64,000 nt of DNA from an uncultured Agathobacter sp. (GCA_910587655.1 CAJUND010000010.1:62001-126000), one strand, 5' to 3'; shown: positions 17,508 to 26,632, numbered from the stretch's first letter. Made by a program: numbers and translations. Notes: generated by a model not told the origin, from the letters alone.

Positions 17508-19094
17508 TCACTTTACAACCGCAATACTGTGCGCCGGAAGCGTGACGGTATCATCCTTTAAAACGGCCCCAGCATCATCCGCTGCCAGCATGCCGGAAAG
17601 CTGCATTCCTGAAAGCTCCGTTCCCGAAAGGGGCACCGAAACTTCCTCATCCCCGATATTGTACAGTACCCCGATGGTACTGCCTTCCCATGTTTTTGCA
17701 ACTGCAGCCGTTCCCCCTTCACAGAGTCTGTCCAGTACGGTGATTTTCCCCCTTGCCAGTTCCGGATGTACATTGCGCAGCGTCAGCGCCTTTTTATAAT
17801 AATTAAGAAGCGAGCCTTCATCCGCAAGCTGTTCGTCCACGGCAGGAAGCGAGGATTCAATCCCGGCGTCCATCCCCGCCGGACCGTCCGTCATACCGGT
17901 ACTGTCACTTTTTGACCAGAACATGGGAATCCTTTTGTTTTCATCCTTTGTACCGGCGCTCTTCATGCCGATTTCCTCCCCGTAATAGACAAACGGGCTT
18001 CCGCTCATGGTAAGAAGCAGCCCGGCCGCCATTTTCAGTTTCACCGGGTCGGACACCAGGGCATTTGCCACCCTGCCCATATCATGGTTCGTCAGAAACG
18101 GGGCGTCTATATAATCCGGATTTTTTGCGGAATAGTTCTCCTGGTTTTCCACCATTGTCTGCAGCAGCGAAGTCATCTTTCCCTGGCGCACGGCGGAAAC
18201 CAGCTTTCCCTCGCCGCTGCCTGCCGTAAAGTTAAACATGCTCGGCGTGCCGCTGCCGTAATAATCCGCAATCGTCTGTCCTGACGCCCAGACCTCGGAC
18301 ACCATATAAAAGTCTTCATTTTTTTTCCTGCAGTACTGATACAGCCAGTTTAAGACTTCGCAGTTTCCCTGCGTGTCGTTTTCCTCAAAGTGAAGGGCTG
18401 CGTCCATCCTGAAACCGTCCACACCAAGGTCAAGCCAGAAATCCGCCGCCTTTTCCAGTTCCCCGCGCAGCGCTGTGTCTGCCAGGTTTAAATCCGGCAT
18501 TTCCGACCAGAAAGAACCCTCATACCACCATGAGCTTCCCGGTACCTGGTACCAGGTACTGTTCACCTGCTCCCTTGCAAAATGGTAGTAGTCCGCATAA
18601 GGGCATGCCGTAAGGTCCGGCTCTTTTCCTTCCTCCAGTGTCTGCAGATAACTGCACGCTTCCTGAAACCACGGATGCTGCGAGGAAGTATGGTTAATCA
18701 CCATGTCCGTCAGAAGGCGGATATTTCTCTTATGGCATTCATCCACAAGATTTTTAAAGTCATCGACCGTACCATAGGCAGCGTCCACCGCCTCATAATC
18801 CGTCACGTCATATTTATGGTAGGTCGGAGACGGCATCACCGGCATCAGCCAGATTCCGTTAAATCCCAGCTCCTTTATGTAATCCAGTTTTTCCACAATC
18901 CCATTAAAGTCCCCCATGCCGTCGCCATCGCTGTCATAAAAAGACCCAACGAAAATTTCGTAGTAGTTCCGGTAATTATCCTCTATAATATTCAGTTCCT
19001 GCTGTCCCCCGGTCCGTGTGCCTGCCAGGGAACCGCATACAAGTGCAATTGCAAGCGCAGCCGTTACGGCTGCATTGATCAGTCTCTTTTTCAT
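17508..19094 (-). CDS. Secreted GH13 alpha-amylase/alpha-glucosidase-type glycosidase
   Basis: 528 residues. A signal peptide lies at about 1-25; Cys20 is in ALVCG, a poor lipobox, so secretion rather than lipid anchoring is favoured. A calcium loop DSDGDGMGD is at 54-62. The GH13 catalytic acids are intact: Asp231 in GFRMDAALHF, Glu267 in MVSEVWA and Asp338 in LTNHDMG. A small beta C-domain closes the protein. It should cut alpha-1,4 or alpha-1,6 glucosidic bonds in starch fragments. It lies 150 bp after malG, so it is the last gene of the maltodextrin operon and would supply oligosaccharides to MalEFG. Confidence 0.9.
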   Translation of the reverse strand: MKKRLINAAVTAALAIALVCGSLAGTRTGGQQELNIIEDNYRNYYEIFVGSFYDSDGDGMGDFNGIVEKLDYIKELGFNGIWLMPVMPSPTYHKYDVTDYEAVDAAYGTVDDFKNLVDECHKRNIRLLTDMVINHTSSQHPWFQEACSYLQTLEEGKEPDLTACPYADYYHFAREQVNSTWYQVPGSSWWYEGSFWSEMPDLNLADTALRGELEKAADFWLDLGVDGFRMDAALHFEENDTQGNCEVLNWLYQYCRKKNEDFYMVSEVWASGQTIADYYGSGTPSMFNFTAGSGEGKLVSAVRQGKMTSLLQTMVENQENYSAKNPDYIDAPFLTNHDMGRVANALVSDPVKLKMAAGLLLTMSGSPFVYYGEEIGMKSAGTKDENKRIPMFWSKSDSTGMTDGPAGMDAGIESSLPAVDEQLADEGSLLNYYKKALTLRNVHPELARGKITVLDRLCEGGTAAVAKTWEGSTIGVLYNIGDEEVSVPLSGTELSGMQLSGMLAADDAGAVLKDDTVTLPAHSIAVVK

Positions 19095-19170
19095 AGTTGT
19101 ATCCTCCCCAATCTGCCGCTGATATCAGTCCACAGGAAATCTGTCTGTTATTCTTTTGCCAACTAACTGG

Positions 19171-19221
19171 GTCGTACATCAAAGATGTACGACAGCAAAT
19201 GACGGCCCCTGATCAGGAGCC
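19171..19221 (-). other. Two intercistronic hairpins between malG and the GH13 gene
   Basis: A perfect 10-bp stem with an AAA loop (19171-19193, GTCGTACATC arm) is followed by a self-complementary 18-mer with one mismatch pair (19204-19221, GGCCCCTGATCAGGAGCC). Neither has a U tract. They may slow RNA decay or reduce read-through into the secreted enzyme gene. Confidence 0.5.
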
Positions 19222-19244
19222 GCCAAAAATATAAATAAAATACT

Positions 19245-20118
19245 CTACCCTTTAACCGCACCACCGGTTACACCTTCTACATAGTACTTCTGCAGGCACA
19301 TGAAAAGAATTGTAACTGGAACTGCTACCAGAATACCACCGGCACAGAACCTGGTGAAATATCCCTGGTAATCATTCACTTTTAACCAGCGGTACATAGC
19401 GACTGCCACGTTGTAGCTCTTGCTGTGGCCGAATGCAACATAGGATGCAAAAATATAGTCACACCATGGAGCCATGAATGCTGTCAGTGCTGTATAAATA
19501 ATAATTGGTTTGGACAGCGGAATTGTCATTGTAAGGAAAATCCGCGCCCTGGACGCTCCGTCGATACGAGCCGCCTCATCGAGGGATTTCGGAATCGTAT
19601 CAAAAAAGCCCTTACATACATAATATCCCATACCGGAACTTGCAACACTGATTAATATCAAACCAGGAATTGCGCCTTCCTGTGTCAGACCAAAATTCTT
19701 TAACAGGAAGTACAGACAGATCATGGTAAGGAATCCCGGGAACATTCCCAGAATCAGCCATACCCTCATCAAAAGGCTGCGTCCCTTAAAACGCATTCTT
19801 GAAAGCGCATAACTTACCATAAGCACCATGATGGTCTGGCCGATTGCAACAAACGATGCAATAATCAGTGTATTGCCATACCAGCGGAAGAACTGGCTTT
19901 CCCCGCTGAACAGCCACTTGTAGGAATCCAGTGAAAAATGCTTCGGGAGCAGATAGTCTACCATCCCCCCCCTTTTCCAGCTCAAAAGAGCGGAAACTCT
20001 GAAGTACGACACACACGAAAGGAATCAGCCAGATAATACTGATAAGAACCAGGACAATATGCGCTACCGCATTGCTTGCCTTTGTATGCTGTTTGTGTAA
20101 TTTTCGTTCTTTTGCCAT
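19245..20118 (-). pseudogene. malG: malG-like maltodextrin ABC permease, frameshifted at an 8-G tract
   Basis: The product is split between two frames. The first 51 codons (from ATG 20118) run MAKERKLH through one membrane helix to FELEKGG, then go out of frame and end near 19786. The other frame resumes MVDYLLPKHF and continues to the stop at 19245. The switch is at eight Cs at 19965-19972 (G8 on the coding strand). Seven Gs would give one 290-residue MalG-type permease, the normal length. The EAA loop is intact (LDEAARIDGASRARI). It starts inside the malF stop (TAATG), so translation is coupled. The extra base could be real slippage or a sequencing error. Confidence 0.85.
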
Positions 20119-21512
20119 TATTGGAATCCCTCCTCATCTTTGACTGATGGTAAAATACCATAAACTACAAGGGATATAACTGCCGTAGCCACGAATACCA
20201 TAATACCGATTACGGCTGCCATACTGTAGTTCGTATCATTAATCGTCATCTTGTACAGCCACGTAACCAGAAGGTCAGTGCCTCCGGCGCCTCCGGTCAG
20301 CTTCAGGTTCTTCGGCCCGCCGCCCGACAGAAGGTAAATAATGTTAAAGTTGTTCAGGTTTCCGGTATACTGTGTCAGCAGGAACGGGCCTGTTACGAAC
20401 AGCATATACGGCAGTGTAATCTTACGGAACATCTGCCATGCATTTGCACCGTCAATACGCGCGCTTTCGTATAAGTCCTCCGGAATATTCATCAGAATAC
20501 CGGTAGTAATCAGCATGATGTAAGGAATACCTACCCAGAGGTTGATGATAATAATGGCAATTCTTGCAAGCATCGGGTTCTGCCAGAACGGTATTGCCGA
20601 GTCTATCCACCCCCACTTCATCAGGTATACGTTAATCAGTCCGTCCTTGTCAAACATTTTAGATACATACAGCAGGGAAACGAACTGCGGTACTGCAATC
20701 GTCATAACGAGAATGGTTCTCCAGAGCTTTTTAAATTTCACGCCCTTTTTATTAATGAGAATCGCAACTGCCATGCCGACAAAGTAATTTAAAAATGTGG
20801 CAAAAAATGCCCAGATTAATGTCCATCCCAGCACACGGAAAAATGTGGAACCAAAACCTGCAGAACCGAAACTGAACAGATTTTTAAAGTTCTCAAGTCC
20901 CACCCATGTAAAAAGCTTTGACGGAGCCTGGTGATTATAGTCATAATTGGTAAATGCAACGCAGACCATGAACAGAATCGGCAGCACCGTAAAAAGGAAA
21001 ATTCCTGCAACCGGAAGTGCCAGTAATGTCTTGTCAAAGTTGGAATCCAGCAGGGAATGCAAATCCTGCCTAAGCGTAGGAAGCGGATGCCCCTCTTTTA
21101 ACTTCTGCTCTTCATTCCTGTTTTCCCGGATGTTCATGCGCCAGACAAAGATAAACAGCAGCAGCAGAACAATTGTCAGAAGACCATACAGCAGAATCAT
21201 AAAACTGTTGTCACCGTATACACGCAGCCCGGTCTTCATGTCAATTCCGGTTTCCACCGTACCAAGCGTCGTGAATTTTGCCAGATAGTCCCATCCAAAT
21301 GCCACCATGTACCAGATGAATGCCGCTTCCAATGCAAGAAAAGCAATCCCCCTTGCATACATTTTGCGCATCAGAGGTCCGAATCCCATGATAAGATAAG
21401 AAATCCTTGTTTTCCAGTCGCCTTCCTTAAAAGTGACTCCGATATCTGCAATGTCTCTCCCAATCCATTTAAAAAAACCTGCAGCTTTGCCGCTTTTTTT
21501 ACTATCTTTCAT
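20118..21512 (-). CDS. malF: malF-like maltodextrin ABC transporter permease
   Basis: 464 residues from ATG 21512, chosen because GGAGG lies 4-5 bases upstream; a longer frame to 21584 has no site. About eight membrane helices are present, with a long N-terminal extension (two helices before the core) as in MalF. The EAA motif is in LYESARIDGANAWQMFRKITLP. With MalG it would form the channel for maltodextrins delivered by MalE. No ATPase gene is in the locus, so a shared MsmX-type ATPase elsewhere is likely. The stop overlaps the malG ATG by one base. Confidence 0.9.
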   Translation of the reverse strand: MKDSKKSGKAAGFFKWIGRDIADIGVTFKEGDWKTRISYLIMGFGPLMRKMYARGIAFLALEAAFIWYMVAFGWDYLAKFTTLGTVETGIDMKTGLRVYGDNSFMILLYGLLTIVLLLLFIFVWRMNIRENRNEEQKLKEGHPLPTLRQDLHSLLDSNFDKTLLALPVAGIFLFTVLPILFMVCVAFTNYDYNHQAPSKLFTWVGLENFKNLFSFGSAGFGSTFFRVLGWTLIWAFFATFLNYFVGMAVAILINKKGVKFKKLWRTILVMTIAVPQFVSLLYVSKMFDKDGLINVYLMKWGWIDSAIPFWQNPMLARIAIIIINLWVGIPYIMLITTGILMNIPEDLYESARIDGANAWQMFRKITLPYMLFVTGPFLLTQYTGNLNNFNIIYLLSGGGPKNLKLTGGAGGTDLLVTWLYKMTINDTNYSMAAVIGIMVFVATAVISLVVYGILPSVKDEEGFQ

Positions 21513-21551
21513 AATACCTCCATCGCCCCATTTGGAAAAAGCAGGACAGCA

Positions 21552-21567
21552 GGGGGATTTCTCCCCC
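21552..21567 (-). other. Short hairpin between malE and malF
   Basis: On the minus strand GGGGGA-GAAA-TCCCCC forms a GNRA-capped stem 27 bp after the malE stop, without a U run. Such hairpins often protect the upstream malE message so that binding protein exceeds permease. Confidence 0.45.
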
Positions 21568-21594
21568 TTACCGCCCGGCATCATCTTGGACTAA

Positions 21595-22896
21595 TTATTT
21601 TGCATATCCCACACAGGTATCCTGGAACTCCTGAAGCTTCTTCATCAGGTCATCATCACTTGTCTTGGATGAAATATCACCGGAAATAATTGTATCAGAG
21701 AATGATGTTACCAGTGTCCAGTAATCATTCGGATACTGTCCCTGAGGAATAGAGAACTCAAACTGGTCTCTTAAAGCTGTCAGAGCCACGTCAGCCTGAA
21801 CTGCTTCATTTTCCTGTGCCTGAAGGTTGGAAGGACCCCAGCCTACCTTTTCGTAACGTGCTACCTGTCTGTCAGCATCGGTCAGGTACTGTGCCAGCTT
21901 GTAGCATAATGCCAGCTTGCCTTCTTCTGTCTGAGGCTTGATACCAAGCATCTTGTATCCCTTGAATCCGCTCATCTGGTATTCCTGGTCGTCAGAACCT
22001 TTGAATTTCGGCATCTTTGCACATGCGTAATTGTCGCCGAATTCTTTTTTGATTGTTGCTGCGTTCCATGTACCTGTAACCATAGCTGCATAGTTGGATG
22101 CATTATCAGCGGCTGAACCGTTCTGGAAAGCTTTTGACTCAGCAGTTGCAATCAGCTCTTTCATTGCCACAAGACCCTTGTCAGAAGCGAAGTCCATGGT
22201 ACACTTGGTAAAGTTACCATCAACATCTACCTCATATTCACCGACACATCCGGTACCGAAGAAGAATGAAGGCATATACCATCCTGCATTAATCTCCATG
22301 TAGAAGTTCTTTCCTGCCTTCTCGCAGTCTGCAAGAATATCTTCCAGAGACTCCGGATTTGTTACAACGCTCTTATCATAGAATAAGAAATATCCGTTGT
22401 CAGATGTCATCGGGAATGCGTAAGACATATCCCCGGATTTTACTGCTGCAACAGAACCTTCATCATTGTTCTCTGCAATCCATGAAGAATAGGTATCGAT
22501 AATCGGCTGTACAGCTCCTGCTGCAACCAGACGTGCCAGCTGGTCCTGTGCAAATGAGAAAATGTCAGCGCCGCCCTCTACGTCAGTAATCATATTTCCT
22601 GCTGCATCTGCCTCGCCGACAGCTTCAACAGTTGCAGTATATCCAGGTGCGTTCTCTTTCAGGAATGCATCCACCTGCTCCTTTGTGAAGTCCACTGCGT
22701 TCTCCGCAACCCAGAGTGTAAGTGTACCCTCGCCGTAATCAACAGGACCTTCCTCTGTAGCCGGAGTTTCTGCTCCTCCCTGGGTGGATGGTGTGTCAGG
22801 TTTTGAAGGTTCATCCTCCTTCTTGTCGCCGCATCCGGCAAACATTGTGGCTGTCATACAGCCAACGAGTAATGCTGCTAAAACTTTCTTCTTCAT
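21595..22896 (-). CDS. malE: Maltodextrin-binding lipoprotein (MalE-like)
   Basis: 433 residues. The lipoprotein signal ends in MFAGCG (Cys about 21), followed by an acidic, Pro/Ser/Thr linker to about residue 52. The rest has the two-lobed extracellular solute-binding layout: LTLWVAENAVDF near the start, VEGGADIFSFAQDQLARLV, and VTGTWNAATIKKEFGDNY. It would capture maltodextrins outside the membrane and pass them to MalFG. AAGGAGAGG precedes the ATG. Confidence 0.9.
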   Translation of the reverse strand: MKKKVLAALLVGCMTATMFAGCGDKKEDEPSKPDTPSTQGGAETPATEEGPVDYGEGTLTLWVAENAVDFTKEQVDAFLKENAPGYTATVEAVGEADAAGNMITDVEGGADIFSFAQDQLARLVAAGAVQPIIDTYSSWIAENNDEGSVAAVKSGDMSYAFPMTSDNGYFLFYDKSVVTNPESLEDILADCEKAGKNFYMEINAGWYMPSFFFGTGCVGEYEVDVDGNFTKCTMDFASDKGLVAMKELIATAESKAFQNGSAADNASNYAAMVTGTWNAATIKKEFGDNYACAKMPKFKGSDDQEYQMSGFKGYKMLGIKPQTEEGKLALCYKLAQYLTDADRQVARYEKVGWGPSNLQAQENEAVQADVALTALRDQFEFSIPQGQYPNDYWTLVTSFSDTIISGDISSKTSDDDLMKKLQEFQDTCVGYAK

Positions 22897-22938
22897 ATTC
22901 TTCCTCTCCTTTACAATGAATATTTTCTAAAAGAATCT

Positions 22939-22963
22939 ATATAAAACGCTCCGCGTTTCATAT
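22939..22963 (-). other. Inverted repeat between the malQ-like gene and malE
   Basis: Arms of 11 bp (ATATGAAACGC / GCGTTTTATAT on the minus strand, one G-T pair) flank a GGA loop. The inner AAACGC-N3-GCGTTT is perfect. It could be an operator for the LacI-family regulator or a hairpin that sets malE message levels. Confidence 0.45.
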
Positions 22964-22976
22964 CATACCGGGCTCC

Positions 22977-24473
22977 TCATCTGCGGTATACAGCCGCCAG
23001 GTTTCTGAGCCATACCCTGCGTTCTTCCGGAAGCTGCTCACTGCTTAAACGCCACCTCCAGTTTTCCCCAACTGTTGCGGGAACATTCATTCTCGCTTCA
23101 TTTCCCAGTTTTAAAATATCCTGCATCTGTATCACTACAACATCCGCAGTACTTGCGTAAGCACACCTTATCAGTGCATCCGGAATGTCTTCCTGCTTAT
23201 CTATGTCAAGGTATGCATACAGGTAAGCCATTTCATAATCTGTCCGCTCCCTGAAATACCCTGCAACCGTTTCATTGTCATGCGTTCCTGCATATACCGC
23301 CATATGGCAGTTCTCATAATTATGCGGAAGGTGTTCGTTTGCCGGATCATCACCGAATGCAAACATCAGAACCCTCGTGGAATACCAGCCTGTCTTTCCC
23401 AGCAGCTTCTTAACTCCCGGAACCAGTGTTTTACCACCGTAATCGTCAGCAATCACCGGAACACTTCCCAGCTCCTGGTTGACTGCCTCGACCAGCTTTC
23501 TGCCCGGCCCCTTAATCCACTTTCCGGCAGCTGTGCCTGAAGCTTTGCGGGGTACGGCAAAATTTTTAACAAAACCGGAAAAATGATTCATGCGGATAAT
23601 GTCATACATTTCTGTGCTTTTCTGTATCCGTTTTCTCCACCAGGAAAAATTATCCTCCCCCATCGCCATCCAGTCGTAAAGGGGAAGCCCCCATTTCTGG
23701 CCTTTCCTTGAATGCCGGTCCGGAACTGCGGCTGCCACGCAGGCTGCCTTTCCGTCTTCATCCAGAAGAAACCATTCCGGATGCATCCATACATCCACAC
23801 TGTCCTCCCCGACATAAAAGGGAAGTTCCCCAATCAGTCCGATTCCTTTAAATCTTGCATATTCCCGGAGTTTTGACCATTGTTCATGGAACTTATACTG
23901 GCAAAACCCCCAAAACCTGATATCATTATACAACGTTTTTCGGCAATTTGCAAGCGCAACCGGTTGTTTATTTCTAATTTCTTCCGGCCATTCTGTCCAG
24001 CACCTGTACTTGTTGGCTTTTTTCAGTGCCATATAAAGACTGTAATCCTCTATCCAGTCCCTGTTTTTTTCCAGAAACTCCTGAAATCCATGTTCCTGTT
24101 CGTCAAACCGCCCAAACGCTTTTTCAAGAATATTGAAGCGGTTTTCAAAAAGTGCTGCATAGTCAACCTCTGATTTTTTACTCCCCCAGTGATATCCGCG
24201 GATTTCCTCCGGCAAAAGCAGATGTTCATCCACCAGCTCATCCAGGTCAATCAGATAAGGATTGCCGGCAAAAGCGGAAAATGACTGGTACGGGCTGTCT
24301 CCGAACCCGGTCGGGTTCAGCGGCAGAACCTGCCAGTACTTTTGTTTCAAATCCACCAGAAGGTCCACAAATTTATATGCAGCGTCCCCCAGCGTACCAA
24401 TTCCATAATTGGACGGAAGACTGGAAATTGCAAGAAGGATTCCAGAACCCCTGGCTGCTTCCCGTATCTGCAT
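22977..24473 (-). CDS. malQ: 4-alpha-glucanotransferase (GH77, MalQ-like) with altered catalytic residues
   Basis: 498 residues from ATG 24473 (AGGTGG upstream); a longer frame to 24503 is less likely. The GH77 frame is clear: SSLPSNYGIGTLGDAAYKF, LNPTGFGDSPYQS, WGLPLYDW and GTHDNET. Two catalytic positions differ. The nucleophile Asp of RIDHFRG is Asn296 (RMNHFSG), and the acid/base Glu of AEDLG is Asp343 (ADDYGG). Only the third acid, Asp399, is intact. The protein may be inactive or have a changed role, for example sugar binding. It is the first gene of the maltodextrin operon, opposite lacI. Confidence 0.85.
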   Translation of the reverse strand: MQIREAARGSGILLAISSLPSNYGIGTLGDAAYKFVDLLVDLKQKYWQVLPLNPTGFGDSPYQSFSAFAGNPYLIDLDELVDEHLLLPEEIRGYHWGSKKSEVDYAALFENRFNILEKAFGRFDEQEHGFQEFLEKNRDWIEDYSLYMALKKANKYRCWTEWPEEIRNKQPVALANCRKTLYNDIRFWGFCQYKFHEQWSKLREYARFKGIGLIGELPFYVGEDSVDVWMHPEWFLLDEDGKAACVAAAVPDRHSRKGQKWGLPLYDWMAMGEDNFSWWRKRIQKSTEMYDIIRMNHFSGFVKNFAVPRKASGTAAGKWIKGPGRKLVEAVNQELGSVPVIADDYGGKTLVPGVKKLLGKTGWYSTRVLMFAFGDDPANEHLPHNYENCHMAVYAGTHDNETVAGYFRERTDYEMAYLYAYLDIDKQEDIPDALIRCAYASTADVVVIQMQDILKLGNEARMNVPATVGENWRWRLSSEQLPEERRVWLRNLAAVYRR

Positions 24474-24874
24474 TATGCACCACCTGTCTCTGCACCCACT
24501 CATGTGTTTCGTGTTTTTTCGTTTCTTGAAGTAATTTTAGTATCTTTTCGTCATTTTGTCAATATTTTTTGCAGTTAGCGAAACTTTTTCAGCCTTTTTC
24601 ACGTATTTATATCTCCTTTTTCGTACATATTGCCAATAGTATTCCCATCTTTTTTCGAAAAAAACTTGTTTTTTAAATTATTAACGTCATTTTACGTAAA
24701 AAAGGAAAAGTATCAGGAGCTGAACGTAAACAATTTATTTTTTTAAATTATACCAAAACAATTGCACTATTATCATAATTGTATTATAATAAAGTTACTA
24801 ATAATTTACGTTTTACATATGCAGTTCCCCGGAGACGGACTGCATAGCATATGACACGTTTCAGGAGAAAACAT
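24474..24874. promoter_or_regulatory. Divergent control region between the malQ-like gene and lacI
   Basis: This 400-bp AT-rich gap holds two promoter candidates. Plus strand: TTGCAC (24762-24767) and TATAAT (24785-24790), 17 bp apart, for lacI. Minus strand: TATAAT (24752-24747) with a weak TGATAA (24775-24770) at 17 bp, for the malQ operon. A perfect palindrome TTTTACGTAAAA (24690-24701) and related ACGTAAA half-sites at about 24723-24731 and 24806-24815 have the central CG usual for LacI-family operators. They lie just downstream of each promoter. Confidence 0.55.
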
Positions 24875-25870
24875 ATGGCTACGATTAAAGACATTGCCAA
24901 CCGCCTCGGAGTATCCGTCAGCACGGTCTCCAAAGGCTTAAACGGCGCAAGTGATATCAGTGACGAGCTTCGGCAGATGGTTCTGGATACTGCCGTGGAA
25001 ATGGGCTATTCCACCAAACGGTCCAGAAAAAAAGAAAACCGGAAACTCTGCATTTTTATAGAAAACATGAGTTATGAATCCATTGACGAATTTGGTTATG
25101 ACATTGTGCTGGGCTTTAAACAGAATGCCTTCCGGCACAAGTGGAATGTAGAAATTATTCCGGTAACTCCCGCCTTTCAGGATGAGGAACGCTATGACAC
25201 TTTCCTTCTGAAAAACGGTTTCTGCGGCGCTCTCCTTTTAGGCTTTGCGCTTCATGATCCATGGATGAAGCAGCTGGAAAAGACCACTATGCCCACAGTC
25301 CTGCTTGATAATTTTATCAGCAACAACCCGAATGTCTGCTATATCGGCACTGATAATTACGAAGGAATCGCCCTTGCTGTCAGCCATCTTCTGACATTAG
25401 GCCATAGAAGTATTGCATTTTTAAACGGTTCCCTGTATTCCATGGTAACAGACCAGCGGCAGGAGGCCTTTGAAAATGCCATGAAGGCTGCGGAGCTTCC
25501 CCTGAACAAAGATCAGGTGGCATTCGGCTATTATGTGGCTGACAGTGCCAAATACCATGTACCAGGATTTCTTGCCGCCGGAGCCACGGCAATTGTCTGC
25601 GGCAATGACCTGATTGCCCAGGGAGTCATTGAGGAATGTGTACGGCGCGGTTTTTCCGTTCCGGAGGATATCAGTGTCATAGGATTTGATGATATCCCGG
25701 TTGCTGCAGCATTTGACCCTCCCCTTACCACAATCCGGCAGGAACGGAACGAAATCGGCAGATGTGCATATATAAGCCTGAATTCACTGATCAACCATAT
25801 CCCGATTAGTAAAACCCTGCTTCGGCCGAAGCTGATTGTACGGGAGTCAACGGAGCGCGTGAAGGAATAA
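24875..25870 (+). CDS. LacI/GalR-family regulator of the maltodextrin locus
   Basis: 331 residues from ATG 24875 (AGGAG 7 nt upstream; an earlier in-frame ATG lacks one). The helix-turn-helix is MATIKDIANRLGVSVSTVSKG, with the hinge helix after it. The periplasmic-binding-like sugar domain includes LLLGFALHDPWMKQL, HLLTLGHRSIAFLNG and DISVIGFDDIPVAAAFDPPLTT. It should repress or activate the divergent malQ-EFG-amylase operon in response to maltose or a maltodextrin. Candidate operators lie in the shared 400-bp control region. Confidence 0.9.
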   Translation: MATIKDIANRLGVSVSTVSKGLNGASDISDELRQMVLDTAVEMGYSTKRSRKKENRKLCIFIENMSYESIDEFGYDIVLGFKQNAFRHKWNVEIIPVTPAFQDEERYDTFLLKNGFCGALLLGFALHDPWMKQLEKTTMPTVLLDNFISNNPNVCYIGTDNYEGIALAVSHLLTLGHRSIAFLNGSLYSMVTDQRQEAFENAMKAAELPLNKDQVAFGYYVADSAKYHVPGFLAAGATAIVCGNDLIAQGVIEECVRRGFSVPEDISVIGFDDIPVAAAFDPPLTTIRQERNEIGRCAYISLNSLINHIPISKTLLRPKLIVRESTERVKE

Positions 25871-25898
25871 ATGAACTTCCTTATACGCTCCTGCACAT

Positions 25899-25932
25899 AA
25901 AAAAGAACTCCGCCATGCGGAGTTCTTTTTTC
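25899..25932. terminator. Bidirectional terminator between lacI and tRNA-Tyr
   Basis: The stem AAGAACTCCGC / GCGGAGTTCTT has a four-base loop and is flanked by A6 and T6. It can therefore stop both the lacI transcript (plus) and the tRNA transcript (minus), which converge here. Confidence 0.9.
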
Positions 25933-25933
25933 A

Positions 25934-26015
25934 TGGGCAGAGGTGGATTCGAACCACCGAAGCAATTTGCAGCAGATTTACAGTCTGTCCCCTTTGGCCA
26001 CTCGGGAATCTGCCC
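25934..26015 (-). tRNA. tRNA-Tyr (GTA)
   Basis: 82 nt with a long variable arm (class II). The acceptor stem GGGCAGA pairs with TCTGCCC, and the discriminator is A. The anticodon loop is TGTAAAT, giving GTA for tyrosine. The T-arm GGTGGTTCGAATCCACC is canonical. The 3' CCA is not encoded and would be added by the CCA enzyme, whose gene is also in the window at 55.6-56.9 kb. Confidence 0.95.
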
Positions 26016-26027
26016 ATTTACTATAAA

Positions 26028-26057
26028 ATAGTACCATAAATACTAATCAAATGTCAA
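26028..26057 (-). promoter_or_regulatory. Promoter of tRNA-Tyr
   Basis: On the minus strand TTGACA (26057-26052) and TACTAT (26033-26028) are 18 bp apart, 12 bp before the tRNA. The -10 lies in a short palindrome (TACTAT-AAA-ATAGTA, 26019-26033). Confidence 0.6.
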
Positions 26058-26065
26058 GTGTTTCT

Positions 26066-26632
26066 CTATACTTTCTGTATCACCCAGTAATCGTAATAAG
26101 AAATCCCCTGGGGGCTGATTACCGGCTCCTCAGACTTTGTATACCCGGCTTTTTTAAGCGCCTCTATCCGGTCCACGGCATATACCGCCGCCTTGGTAGC
26201 AATTTTTGAGCAGTCGAACCAGTCATAAAACGGCACTGTTACCAGTGACAGAATCCTGTACAGGACTTCGGTTTCCTCGCAGTCCCTGCGGACGTCCAGC
26301 CGCAGCAGTCCGCAGCCGTCGTAGGAATCCTCTGATGAACGTTTAAACATCTCTATTGTCCCGACTGCCTGCCCGGTCTTTTTGTCAACCACTGAAAAAC
26401 GCACAAATCCCCTGTATTCATGGTACTCTTTCAGCCAGTATATAATGGTGTTGTCCATGTCCTCTCTTTTTGAACAGTAAAAATTACTGCCATGGCAGTT
26501 GTCGCTGTTGAAAAACGGCAGTGCCAGCTTGTCGCTGTATACCTGCATCAGGTCCTCTGCATCGCCTGTTTCAATCAGCCTTACCATGTATTTTTCATTT
26601 TCCAGTACCGGACATTTCTCAAAAATATCCAT
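26066..26632 (-). CDS. GNAT-family N-acetyltransferase
   Basis: 188 residues from ATG 26632, chosen for its GGGGGGAAG site; a longer frame runs to 26701. It starts MDIFEKCPVLENEKYMVRLI, and the core includes RFSVVDKKTGQAVGTIEMF and LLRLDVRRDCEETEVLY. This is the layout of GNAT proteins of the RimJ/RimL type, although the usual acetyl-CoA RxxGxG/A loop is degenerate. It may acetylate a protein N-terminus or a small amine. It lies 70 bp after the signal peptidase-sortase gene and could be the tail of that operon. Confidence 0.7.
   Translation of the reverse strand: MDIFEKCPVLENEKYMVRLIETGDAEDLMQVYSDKLALPFFNSDNCHGSNFYCSKREDMDNTIIYWLKEYHEYRGFVRFSVVDKKTGQAVGTIEMFKRSSEDSYDGCGLLRLDVRRDCEETEVLYRILSLVTVPFYDWFDCSKIATKAAVYAVDRIEALKKAGYTKSEEPVISPQGISYYDYWVIQKV

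Noticed and set aside
19245..20118. Programmed +1 frameshift as the main explanation for malG
   Set aside because: There is no known slippery pattern for +1 shifting, and MalG-type permeases are normally read in one frame. Slippage or base-calling error is simpler.
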